Of a stretch of 64,000 nt of DNA, positions 34,155-45,440 are shown piece by piece (position 1 is the stretch's first letter; each line of letters begins with the position of its first letter). The notes under the pieces were generated by a model. It was not told the origin of the DNA, did not search any database, and saw nothing but the letters and a program-made list of their open reading frames with translations. Origin of the DNA: Termitomyces sp. T153 (lineage: Eukaryota; Basidiomycota; Agaricomycetes; Agaricales; Lyophyllaceae); the NCBI GenBank assembly GCA_018296165.2, contig JACKQL020000008.1, positions 186,001 to 250,000 on the forward strand. The letters run 5' to 3'. Position numbers and translations under genes: made by a program.

Positions 34155-37100
34155 ATCTCAATGATCTGGTCAGTGACCAGGGAGAGGTGGCAGTAATGTT
34201 AGGGGAGAAGGAGAATGGTGAAGTAATGGTGACTGGATACACTATAAATCATAGTGGATTCAAGAACCTGGAGTTGAGAGATGTGTATCTGCAGGCCTTT
34301 GCTACAGAGGGAGATATGAGAGGCAGAGATGAGAAGACATTAGCAGCCTATCTAAATAGGCAGCTGTGTCAGATACCAGAGGAGTTAGAAGAGGTCTTAG
34401 TACAGCAGGAAAGCCTAGGGCTAGAAGCAGGTGTGGGGGAAACTGCACAAGTATTCTCTAAGAAATACAAACCTGTTGCTAGAAAGGTGAAACCTGTACT
34501 AGGAACCTCTTCTGAGGAGTTTAGAATTGAAAGGTGTATCACTGGAGATCCACTAGCAGACATGCCACAGTTGGACCCAAACCCACCTAAGTTCAAACCC
34601 ACAGGGAGGTACACTGCTGAGTGCAAGGAAATCATTGACCAAGTACATGGTGATGGTTTCTTATGGCCAGAGGAGATGAAGGCAGTACATCATCTAATGA
34701 TGCTGCAGAATGAGGCTTTTGCATGGGATGATTCTCAAAGAGGTAGGCTCAAGGAGGAATTCTTCCCTCCTATAGTAATGCCAGTAATTCCTCACACCCC
34801 CTGGGTATTGAAGAACATTCCCATTGCTCCTGGACTCAGAGATAAAATCTGCCAGATGATAAAGCAGAAAATTGAGGCAGGAGTATATGAGCCATCCAAC
34901 TCTTCATACAGATCCTAGTGGTTCACAGTATTGAAGAAGGATGGTGAGAGTTTGAGGATAGTTCACAGCTTGGAACCTTTAAACAAAGTAACCATAGCAC
35001 ATTCTGGGTTGCCACCAGCAACTGAAGAGTTGGCTAGTCATTTTGCTGGCAGAGCTTGTGGAGGAATCTTTGACTTGTATGTGGGATATGATGAGAGAGT
35101 GTTGGATGTGAAGTCTAGGGACTATACCACCTTCCAGACACCCTTTGGTGCTCTAAGGTTGGTAACTCTGCCAATGGGCTGGACAAATTCAGTACCAATC
35201 TTTCATGATGACATTACCTTTATCTTGAAAGATGAGATACCTCATGTAACTTGGCCATATATTGATGATGTGCCAATCAGAGGTCCACCTCATAGGTATG
35301 AGTTGCCAGATGGAGGCTATGAAGTTATCCCAGAAAACCCAGGCATTAGGAGGTTTGTATGGGAACATCTGCAAAATGTAAACAGAGTGTTACAAAGAAT
35401 CAAATATGCTGGAGGGACTTTCTCTGGGAAGAAGTCAGTAGTCTGTGCAGATGAGATTGTAGTGGTTGGACACAGGTGTTCCTATGAGGGACAAAAACCT
35501 GAGACCAAGCGGTTGGCCATTGTTATGGGGTGGGGTGATTGCCAGGACAAGTCAGATGTCAGAGCTTTCCTAGGTACTTGTGGTACCTTTAGGATGTTCA
35601 TTAAAGACTATGCTAAAGTGGCTGCACCTATCAACAAATTGACTCAAAACCACACACCATTTGTTTGGAGTGAGGAACAGCAGTCAGCAATGGCTCAGTT
35701 GAAGAAGTTGCTAGCTGAAAGTGCACCTCTAAAGCCACTTGATTATGAGTCAGGAGGGGCAGTGGTCTTATCAGTAGACACTTCTTGGATGGCAGTGGGC
35801 TTTGGAATCTTCCAAGAAGCTCCAGACAATCCTAAGCAACGCACTTGTGCTAAGCTAGGATCCATCACCTTGAATGAGAGAGAGGCAAGATTCTCACAAC
35901 CTAAGAGAGAACTCTATGGTTTGATGAGAGCCTTGCAAGCTAATAAGTATTGGCTAGTTGGTTGTAGGAAGCTTGTAGTAGAGACAGATGCCAAGTATTT
36001 GAAAGGAATGCTAAACAATCCTGGAGTAGGACCTAATGCCACCATCATGAGATGGATTGAGGATGTACTACTCTATCATTTTACTTTGAGGCATGTGCCA
36101 GGAAAGACCTTTAGTGTTGATGGCCTGTCTAGGAGGCTCAAGCAGCCAGAAGATGAGGAGTACCCACCTGTTAATCCAGAGTTGGTGGACAACCCAAAGA
36201 CTATGCACTTTGAATATCCAGCAAAAACCAACAATGAACTAGGATGGGAGGATTGGGAACCCTTAGCACTTGAAGAGTTTGCAGATCAAATTGACACTAG
36301 AGGTGGCTATCTACATACAGTAGCCATTGAAGTATCAGATTTTGAACAAGAACTTGATAGAGCAAGGTCTCAAGAGATGGAACTTAGGAAGGCAGTTCTA
36401 AGTCAGCAGCAGACATCTAGAGTAGATCCTGTTGCAGTACTATCTCTCTCTCAGCCTCTGTTACCCACAGAAGGTACTGAGGAAGAAAAGGAAGCAGACT
36501 TACAAGCCTACTTAGAACATAGGAAGGGTAGTGAGAGTGAACAGTGGGATGACTTGCTACCAATTGTACAAAGCTGGCTACAAGACCCAAGCAAAGAACC
36601 TGAAGGTTTGAAGGGTTGGGACCCAGACAAGTTCAAGAGGTTTGCAAGACAGTTCTTCTTTGATCAAAAGGGGAGACTGTACAAGCGCAATCATGAGGCT
36701 AGGCATAAGCTAGTAGTCAAGATTGATAAGCGAATGTTCATGCTTAAATCAGCCCATGATGCCTTAGGGCATAGAGGGACTTATGCAACCAAAATGTTAA
36801 TACAAGAACGATTTTGGTGGCCAGGGATTGATGGAGATGTACAGTGGTATGTTGGGACTTGTCACAACTGTCAGATACGTCAGAAGACAGTTGTAAACAG
36901 AGCTCCCACAGTAACCTATACACCCTCTATCTTCCAAACAATTCACATTGATACCATGCACATGACTCCAGCTTCAAATAGCTGCAAGTATATTGTCCAT
37001 GGTAGGTGTGCATTGTCTTCATGGATGGAAGGGAGGCCTCTGCGCAAAGAAAACCATAGAACAATTGGTCAATGGTTGTTTGAGGATGTGATTTGTCGCT

Positions 37101-37987
37101 GGAGTTGCATTGCAGAGATCATCACTGATAATGCTGGACAATTCAAAAAGGTCACAGCTTGGATAGAGAGTAAATATGGAATCAGAGGCATTGCCATCTC
37201 TCCATACAACTCTCAAGCTAATGGCAAAATTGAAAGACCACATTGGGATGTCAGGCAGGCTTTATTCAAAGCTTGTGAAGATCGCACTAAATGGTTTTGG
37301 TTCTTCTTCCATGTAATGTGGAGTGATCGCATTACTATTCGGCAGAGATTTGGGTGTTCACCATACTTCATGGTCACTGGAGCTCATCCAACTCTACCTT
37401 TGGACTTGGTAGAGGCTACCTGGTTAATAGAATTACCAGAAGGACCATTATCTACAGAGGAGTTGATTGGGTATCGTGCTAGGGCTTTAGCCAAGCACCA
37501 CCAGCATGTAGAAGAGATGAGGGAGAGAGTTGGGAAGGACAAACTCCAATGGGCCTTGAAGTTTGCAGAAGAGCATAAACACTCTATCAAAGACTTCAAT
37601 TTCAAGCCTTTGGACTTAGTCTTGGTCAAGAATATGATTACAGAAAGTTCACACAGTGCTAAAATGCTGCCCCGCTTTCATGGTCCAATGGTAGTAATTG
37701 CTAAGACCAAGGGTGGTAATTACATTGTGGCAGAACTGGATGGGTCAGTTTGGCAGACCAGAGTTGCAGCTTTTAGAGTAGTCCCTTATAAAGCTCGAAG
37801 ACAATTGGAGCTATCCCAGAGCCTAGAGCAATGGGTAGATATCACTCCAGAAAAGTTAAAAGAGTTAAGGGAGGAACTACAAAGGCCTACCATAAATGCT
37901 ATGTCAGATTTGTCATTCGGATCTATAAAGCTTCATGAGCCTCCAGATGATGACATGATTAAGTCGGACAATAGCCCCAAAAGTTGA
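34142..37987 (+). pseudogene. pol: reverse transcriptase/RNase H/integrase frame with one stop
   Basis: One frame runs from 34142 to the TGA at 37985-37987, broken only by TAG at 34916-34918 (SYRS*WFTVLKKDG), just before the first reverse transcriptase motif. Downstream are LPMGWTNS, the catalytic box YIDD (near 35263), an RNase H start (VVLSVDTSWMAVGFG), the integrase HHCC finger (HDALGH...CHNC near 36755-36875) and the D-D-E core (HIDTMHM, TDNAGQF, KIERPHW). A C-terminal DNA-binding domain ends the protein. All catalytic residues appear intact. There is no start codon at the frame opening, so expression would depend on the upstream ORF. Confidence 0.85.
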
Positions 37988-38467
37988 CGAAAAGTTTAAA
38001 TTTTGCTTAAAATCAAAAAAATAAGAGACTTAAGATCACACGTTTTTGGGGTTAAGGGCATTATATTTGGGGGTTGCGAAGTAAGGAAATGAAAGGGGAA
38101 ATTTTGTTATGAGTGGGGTGGTCAAAAATAACTACGTTAATTTAAGCAAAGGCAGTGCCAATGCTTACAATGCAGTGGCCTCTTATACAAGTACGAGGGG
38201 ACAGGGATTTTTTGGGGAGGAAGTTTGGTGGCGGGACCCATGGGGTTTTTGCGAGGCGCAGTAGGAATAAGATGGTTAGGTGCCATTGCTGCAGGGGGGA
38301 TGGTCGTGGTGAGCGTGTCCTTATAGGACAGCAGATGTGATTGAGGAAAAGAAAATTGGAACGAAAAATTGAGTTCTTCGTCGAAATTTTCTGGGGGTGA
38401 TCGTGCGCGTGAACAGTTTTCCAACAAAAACACAGGAGACCTGACTGGGGGCAGTCAGTAAAATGGT

Positions 38468-38477
38468 GTGGGGGAGG
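38468..38477 (+). promoter_or_regulatory. polypurine tract
   Basis: GTGGGGGAGG lies immediately before the 3' LTR, the position where plus-strand DNA synthesis is primed in LTR retrotransposons. Confidence 0.7.
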
Positions 38478-39371
38478 TGATACGCCTGTCTCGAGTACGA
38501 GACAGGTTGAATATACTTAAAAAGAGAGATAAGGGAAATACCAATCAAAACAAGCTGAAAACTGTAAGCTTGGGTAAATGTCGAAAACTGTAGACATAAA
38601 AACCTTACCTAGTATAAAACGAATATCACCAAAGAACCCAAGAAAGCACGCATTGAATGACGCCAGCAGGACCTATGATGTCGAGAACAGCTGGTCATGC
38701 ATTTGATCAACGATCAATGGCTGTGCTCGGCAAAAACCGGCTAGAACAGCTAACCGATGCCAAGGACAGCCATAGACGTCTGAATGCATAGCAAAAACCC
38801 TGCCTCCCCTCGACACCGCACGCCAGACCATCCAGAGACCAGACCTAGCCACCATATGAACTACGTGGAGCCTGCTAAGAGAGGAGTGGAAAAAGAAAAG
38901 AATGAGAAAAAGAGGTCGGACAAACAGATAACCGAATAACGCCGACCCAGCACGTCATCGCAAACGGCCAACCAATAACGGAGGAAGGCCAAGGAAAACC
39001 ACGCGGTACACCCATGGGAGCGCACGGAAAACAGCCTGGTCCGTGCGCGTACGACGAGCTATAAAGAGGAGAGCAGGATCGGAGGAAAAGGGCAAGCAAC
39101 GACGTACCACGGCTCGGCTAGCCCCAGGGAGCGGCTAACTTAGGCCTACGAGTATTTAGTTGTTTCGGGTTTTAATTATATATATTTGTTTGGGACCCAT
39201 TCAATAGTTTGAGGCCGTCTCAGCTAACAAATAAATCAATTTAAAATCTATACCTACGACTGTAACGTCTAAGTGAGCTTTCGTGTAACTGAAGCCTCCA
39301 AAACTCTGTGAAAACAAAGTTTGATCCGTTGATCCAATCAATTGACGGCATCAAGCTTACATTTCGCATCA
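38478..39371 (+). repeat. 3' LTR of the young Ty3 element
   Basis: 894 bp, identical to the 5' LTR except at 38821, 38866, 38926, 38954 and 39328. Each difference is CG in one copy and TG or CA in the other. Confidence 0.97.
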
Positions 39372-39375
39372 ACGT

Positions 39376-40146
39376 CGAAAAGGTATACAACTGTTTCGAA
39401 GGTTTTACATTCGACGGAGCAAGGGCGGTCGGTTCGATATTGTTAGTTTACTTTCCAGGGTTCAATTGTATTGGTAATTGATGCTTGATCCCATCCGATC
39501 ACGACTCACTCGGAGAACTCGGTTCCTGGAAATTGCTCGAGGACTATGTAGTTCACGCTTTCGTTCTCCATGTTCGATACTTTGATAAGGATTCCTCGTG
39601 AACTGACTGGCGACACTCGAGTGGTTGATCTTCATAGATAGGAAGGATCACAGAAATCCGTTTTTCCTCTATTCACGACAAGTGAAGTTTTTTTGAAAAA
39701 AACCGAAAGCATACACAAAATACTTGCCAGATCTTAGCATCGATATCATAGATACCCGGTGGAGGGAAAACGTAAGTAAAAGACTTTCTTTGCCTATCCT
39801 AGGTACTACTACGATTTGCCCCATTCCAATCAATTAACAGACCTGATCGACTCGTCGTGCGGCTGCCAGTGGTCTTCCTTCCATGCTACTCAATGGGCTT
39901 CGCATATCATTACCTCTCCCAAATTGTATGGCATGAAAGCTATCGTGCTTCTCACTCTCACCTTGCTTCAATGGATTCTCGATGCTACGTAAGCCTGTCC
40001 ACTTGAGTTTGATATCTTGACACCACAAGGACAGATGCAATCATACAACATCAATTTTCCATTCCAGCGGCTTCTCATCTATCACGGGTGGTGAAGATTA
40101 GATGCTGAGGCAGTGCGCTGACTCAAGTTTCCTCTCTCACCACACG
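39376..40146. other. intergenic region between the Ty3 element and BTB copy 2
   Basis: CpG is at normal level again. No gene, tRNA or clear repeat was found; it probably holds the promoter of the next gene. Confidence 0.5.
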
Positions 40147-41728
40147 ATGGAACAGAGCAAGAGTGATACCTGGTCGCTTGGCATTTCTCCAGCCATAACG
40201 TCTACTTTCAAACTATCACTGATTGAAGGTCATTCCCCGAGCATCGATGCAGACCCTTTTTCATCGAGAAGATGCGGTCTGGGTTGGATTTATAATATCC
40301 AGGCGACAAACGCCGATACTACCCAGCCATCTTCAGGTGGTACGGAGCGCGTCAAGCGTACGATGTTCAACCTCTCTTTTGATGCGCCTCGCATTGCTAC
40401 TACAAGCCTGAATAAGCTTTCTTTCACCGTCAAGCCCTCTGATAAGACTAGTCCCGGCGTCTCAAAGATAACTGTTCATGTACCTGATATTCCCTTGCCT
40501 CTATCGGGGAACATCCATTTCGCATCGATTCTATCTACGTCAAATTTCACCGGCAATATTGTCGTTCAAATCATCGTCCGCTTGGAGCTCTCCGGGTCAC
40601 CGACATCTGGCCCACCAAACTTTGAACATGCATTCCGAGGACCTACACCGCCGAACTTTCAACTTCACTCTGTCGTCGCCCGCTCACTTCTCAGTGGAGA
40701 ACTTGGCGATGTCAAGTTTGGCCTCTTTACTCGGCGTGGGGGCAACGACGTTACCGACCCCAACGTCATTTTCGCCGATGCTACTCTCCTTCATGGTCAC
40801 AACACGTTTCTCATTAATCGTGAGTTTTGCTATTGTTTTTTTTTTCACAGTGCTCATCTGAACATTGTTTACGTTCACTGCTAGTTTTGTCAACTGACAA
40901 TACGGAGCGAGAAGTGGTAAATGTCGGTGATCTTAAATCGCAGGTCTACAGTGCATACGATTACATGTCAGACAGTGACTTAGAGTCAGACTACAACTCG
41001 GATGTAGACGATCTTTGCGATCTCGACTCACAGGTTTCAAGTTTGTCGGGTGAAGACTTTCCAACACGCCTGAAAGAAGTACAGTCTGCACACCGAAAGC
41101 TCGAGGACCACGAGAAAGTTATTTTCATCAGGGATACGGCTTTTGCAACGTTTGTCCTGCCATCCCCTTGTTGTGATCCTACTGACTAGATATACAGATG
41201 GAAGGCATTAGTATTCTATCTTTATACCAAAGAAATATATTTCAAACCTTTGACCTCCAGCACTGCCTTACATAGTGCTGAGGCGAGGGAAGGTTCTATC
41301 GCTTGCTCCCCAAAGTCAATGTATCGCCTAGCTACGAAGGTATCCCTAACGTGATCATACGAATGTTCATTTAACTTTCTGCTATTTTAGATCAAATCCA
41401 AAGAACTTCAGCTATTGTCGCTCGAAGCAATCATTCGCAATCTATCCGAGACCAACATCATCGAAGAACTGTTCTCCCACTTTACGTCCATGTTTGTCCC
41501 GATTTCTTGTATTCCGGGAGTTCTCACTGATGTTTTATTACCAGGTACGCCGAAGTACAGAAAGCTGAAGTCGAGGCCCTGATTCCTCTCCTGAAACAGC
41601 GTACTGTTGTCGAGGGCTTGCTCAACAAGATGAATAGCGTCGTTACCAGAGGCGTACCACATTGCGGTGCCATCACCACGGCCGTCATGGGCCGCGTAGT
41701 TGAGCTTGCTGTACAAGGTCGACAATAG
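40147..41728 (+). CDS. BTB/POZ-domain protein, copy 2
   Basis: Related to the gene at 29180-30567 along the whole BTB part: DVKFGLFTRRGGNDVTDP, VIFADATLLHGHN, KVIFIRDTAFAT, WKALVFYLYTKEIYFKPL, SPKSMYRLATK, ELQLLSLEAIIRNLSETNI, IEELFSHFTSM and VPHCGAITTAV. It has about 150 extra N-terminal residues (TFKLSLIEGHSPS..., KSTNFTGNI-like strands) that could be a diverged MATH domain. It stops normally after VQGRQ. The start at 40147 (MEQSKSD) matches MEQ of copy 1; another in-frame ATG lies at 40102. At least four introns. Role unknown, probably protein-protein adaptor. Confidence 0.75.
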
Positions 41729-42582
41729 AATTGTCTATGATTATGATAGGTATAGTCAATACAAGTTGATAGCTCCATCCGTTCGATAATCAATGGGGGA
41801 ATCCAAAGTTGAGGAAACCGTTGGTTTCAATCGAAGGTTCGTAATGATAATTAGTTGAACATATCGGACTGAAGCACTGAAGCACTGAAGCGGAGATTTG
41901 ATAGGTAGGATGTCGCATCGCTTTGATCCTAGCAGTTGTTTTCATCGTGTCTGGCATTCTCAGCTCTCATCTTTGTTCAATATGTCTCTATGCCTATGCT
42001 CTAACTATGTCCAAATCTGAGTCAACTCTCCAATCCGGTTTTGCGGAGCGCGAAGATCCTGATCCGCAGACTTTGTGGCGTGATGTGGAAGACGACTTGT
42101 TCCAAACAATCAATATAATAATAAATAGTTATTTGACGGCAATGCCGAAGGGATCCAAGCTTTGACACATTTGTATCGATTCAAATGCCAGTGTACTGGG
42201 TTGAATCAACTTTGAAAGGATATAGGCTGCTCAATTCTTGTGGTTACAGTTCGGTACAGCTCGGGCAGAATTCAGAGTCCGCTGTTTGCGGCACGAGTGT
42301 AGGCTGGGGATGGTTCCTGGCGGCATACTCGGCCAACAGCCACAAGAATTGAGTAGCCCTATAAGTCTCCTTTCAAAGTTGATCAAGCTTTGGATTGCTA
42401 TAAGAAAATTGAGTGTTCCTAATCATTATCTACAAATTATTTATCAAGTACACATGTACGCATGTAGGAGGTCGCCTCTTTAGTATTCAAATATTCATGT
42501 AAATAGTTTGAGTAAATCCTTGTTGATCTCATCTTCATCTCGAACAACCATCACAAGGGTGCTGTCATTATTAAGGATACTT
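41729..42582. other. intergenic region with short repeats
   Basis: A tandem ACTGAAGCACTGAAGCACTGAAGC occupies 41871-41900. A foldback repeat lies at 42206-42382 (separate entry). An open frame at 41923-42165 has no recognisable domain and is not called. Confidence 0.5.
42206..42382. repeat. 177-bp foldback (inverted-repeat) element
   Basis: The left arm TCAACTTTGAAAGGA...TATAGG-CTGCTCAATTCTTGTGG (42206-42243) is matched in reverse complement by 42340-42382 with small gaps. The centre is about 95 bp. It resembles a MITE, but no target-site duplication was seen. Confidence 0.6.
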
Positions 42583-43483
42583 ATGTCGCATACTCGAGAA
42601 TCAGTGCCTCCGGGCCTCAAGGGACACCTTGCATGCGTATCGAGTGGAGGTGATACTCTCGCCTGGTTGCCCTCCACAGAGAGTAAGGACTACACGAACG
42701 CGTTCATTATTCATAAAAACAAGGTGACCACGTCTTTCTTAACATTGGATAAGACTGGGGTGCTGAAGCACGCACTAGATCTTGTTGGGATACAAGAAAC
42801 GCGGGTTCGGTAAAAATATGCGCGTCTTTCTCTTCTCGTATCCGTGGAAAACCCGACTAACACTATTTTAATTAATATCAACATTTAGGTATAACGGATT
42901 TGGTGGGCATGGCGTATTCTTCGTGTCCGAGGGTGAGACTCATGTCTAGGACGGCTTTAGGTGGAAAGGTTGAGCTAGGAGAAACGTCCCAACAAGCCGC
43001 TTTGCGAGAACTTGAGGTGAGGTAAAGTTGACCTAACAAGGCATCGACTAAATTGCTTTTCCAGGAAGAAGCTGGGATAACAGCACCTTTGCAGCATGCG
43101 GGAACACTTCTATTTACGACTGGAGCCGAGGAGGCTGCTTATCATATTGAAGTTTATCGGGCAGATGAATACACAGGGGATGTCACTGAGTGCGTGATCT
43201 ATACCAATTGCAATGTTAATCTATAATAAGACTGATATTTCCTCTTAGAACCGATGAAATGAGGCCAGAATGGTTCTCACTTCCTTTAACTGATTCAAAA
43301 GGTTCGAATGCCACTGAGGACAATCTTCCGACTATTCCCTTTGAGAAAATGTGGGAAGATGACCGTCACTGGATGCCTCTTCTGATCTCAAGAACGAAGT
43401 TTGCTGGAAGAGCAGACTTTAAAAGAGAGGGAGACAGCTACACCATGCATAAATGGTGGTTTGGAACCTTTACCGATAGTTGA
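42583..43483 (+). CDS. MTH1-type Nudix hydrolase (8-oxo-dGTPase-like)
   Basis: Likely cleaves oxidised purine nucleoside triphosphates to monophosphates, keeping them out of DNA. From MSHTRESVPPG the protein runs into DYTNAFIIHKNK, ILLGYKKRGFGK, YNGFGGKVELGE and the Nudix box GKVELGE...RELEEEAGI, completed across an intron after REL-E. The MTH1-typical end follows: DEMRPEWFSLP, PFEKMWEDDRHWMPLL and KFAGRADF. The short coding piece TATAACGGATTTG near 42889-42903 is a micro-exon. The donor before it is unclear: either GTATCC, adding a few residues, or a non-canonical GC. The stop is TGA at 43481-43483. It is convergent with the DAAO gene to the right. Confidence 0.85.
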
Positions 43484-43595
43484 TCTCTGTACTCACTCTG
43501 TAATGACACTTGTTCTTTTTCCTACGCAACCCAACTCATGCCATACATCCCAAAAGATGCAAGTCGACCACGTGGCGCGGTCACCCTCCGAATAA

Positions 43596-45058
43596 CTATT
43601 TCTTTAGGAGACCCTCCAAAACTGCCAATGCCCTATTTGCCGAGCCCCAAGAAGCGATATATCCATAACCTCCATGACTGCCCATTCGTGAGGAATTGAA
43701 CTCTTGCGTACCACTGTGCACTCACCCATAGTTGTAAACGATTGACACTGATCCTTTCTTCTCCCCCTCAATCCTAATACCTCCCTTACGCCCCGGTCGG
43801 AATCCACATCCCTCCTCAATTATAATGGGAAGAAGATCCTCTACGGCTGGCTCTCGAACTGCACGAATCTCAGGAGGTGCAAGTTCTGGGCACAAGGTAA
43901 ACACCCGCTCCAGAATGTCGCGAGTAGTCTCCGGCCTTGGACGGGGATACCTATGTGATTTGTGAGCGGTCAGAGATTGAGGAAGACTTGAGATTCGCGC
44001 TCACCAATCATTCGGCACTACTGTTCCACCCACGATAACCTACCATTCCATGGCGTAGGTCAGTGATTCTATGGCTACTCTTAAGTGATAGAAACGTACG
44101 TCCCCAGACTTTCTTGGAATGATATAGGTCCATGTCCCATTCATAGAACTCAATGTTCTACCAAAACGGATCCAAGGTGCCCTCAGCAGAACAGTTTGTC
44201 CTCGAATCGGATATACATCCTGATCATCCACCCCACTCAGAGTGCGTGCACCAAGTCCCACACAAACGACAATCGCATCCGGTGACACCAGGCCTTCGCT
44301 CCCTCCGTCGATGACATGTTCTCCACCTTCAACGAGCTGGTCAATATGTTGAACGTTTCCCCGGATCACTGTTCCTCCGTTGTTCAGAAAGCGAGACATT
44401 AAATACTCCAAGTATACGGGCGTATCTATTGTGACTGTGCTAAACGCGATGCCGTGGACAGCACCATTAGGCCACACCTCTGGTGGTTGCACCCTGTACT
44501 GGAAGACAAATCACTATTATCGTTCATGCCCTTGCTTGTAATTGGAAACTTACGTCAGGCATGAAACTGTGAACATCCGGTTCAGGCCTTTCTTCACAAT
44601 GGGACTCTTCTTGTGTCATTCGTAGAAAACAGTTTTTGGTCAAGCTTCCTGGAGCAGACATTTCCCACATGACTTTGAATGTCTCCAAGTCCATTTCTAT
44701 TTCCAACCCGCTGAGCGCCGAGTCGTAATCAAGATATAACAACTTACCTTGTTGCTTGCTATCAGTACTGCTTGCGAGGCTGACATGATGGGCACCCTGT
44801 GTAATATATTTTAGTAGTCTTGTGGAATCGTACCGGAACACTACCAACGGCCCAGTGACTTGTATACCTCGTGGACTTCGGATCGCTAGGGAGCAACTCA
44901 GCAACAATAGTAACTTTGTAGCCATCTTTCTCTTGAATCACAATTGCAGTTGTAAGGCCAATCACACCTGCCGGAACTCAACATCGTTAGAACCTTATGC
45001 CTGAAAGATGCTTACCTGCACCTATCACAATGACCTTTTTCGTGCTCGCGTCCGTCAT
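43596..45058 (-). CDS. D-amino-acid oxidase-like flavoenzyme, copy 1
   Basis: FAD-dependent oxidase giving 2-oxo acid, ammonia and hydrogen peroxide. Start MTDASTKKVIVIGAG; the nucleotide-binding GxGxxG is completed over an intron as GAGVIGL. Then YTSHWAGAHH (FAD site), STVTIDTPVYLEYL, VVCVGLGA, PIRGQTVLLRAPW, TYIIPR with the carboxylate-binding Arg, EEGCGFRPGR and the family end VYNYGHGGYGY, with an intron inside the NYG-HGG signature. The C-terminus reads LEGLLKK, without the SKL-type peroxisomal signal usual for DAAO. At least five introns; the frame is continuous. A paralogue lies immediately to the right in the same direction. Confidence 0.88.
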
Positions 45059-45440
45059 GGGGCTGAACTTGCGAAGCTGTCTGATGAAGGCACAAAGCAG
45101 TATAAGTCTAGGTTTATGATGGTGGAATCCAGATTTACTTCCACGTGGAGCTGAAATTGGGCTCCTTTTCGCGTCATATGTCACCCGTGGTCAGCTGTCT
45201 TCAAAAGGGTCAATAGTTGAACCCTTTCTCCTTTAGATATAAAGTTCCATGACACCAGCCTTCATCCTGATACGCGGAAACGTCTCGACTTCTTAATTTG
45301 CTACTAGAGATATCATCTTGAACCTATGCAGGCTCAGAAATCTCAAGAAATATAATTGCGACGTAGGCATTTGGTACGTGTCGTCGAAGTTCAAACATAT
45401 ATCCAGACCACTCAGATGTCCATTTTTGGTGTTAATTCCT

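Larger units (their letters stand above)
30613..39371 (+). mobile_element. young 8.76-kb Ty3 LTR retrotransposon
   Basis: Two 894-bp LTRs (30613-31506 and 38478-39371), each TG...CA, flank gag and pol. The bases next to the LTRs are ACGT on both sides (30609-30612 and 39372-39375), a 4-bp target-site duplication. A possible primer-binding site, TGGAGCCCACCGCGAGGG, starts 2-3 bases after the 5' LTR. A polypurine tract, GTGGGGGAGG (38468-38477), touches the 3' LTR. The LTRs differ at five of 894 positions, so insertion was recent. Coding order is gag, protease, reverse transcriptase, RNase H, integrase; no chromodomain was noticed. One in-frame stop and a frame change in pol suggest it is not autonomous as assembled. 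Confidence 0.95.

Noticed and set aside
41923..42165. Possible small protein with a hydrophobic start
   Set aside because: No family resemblance and no flanking exon. Probably chance.
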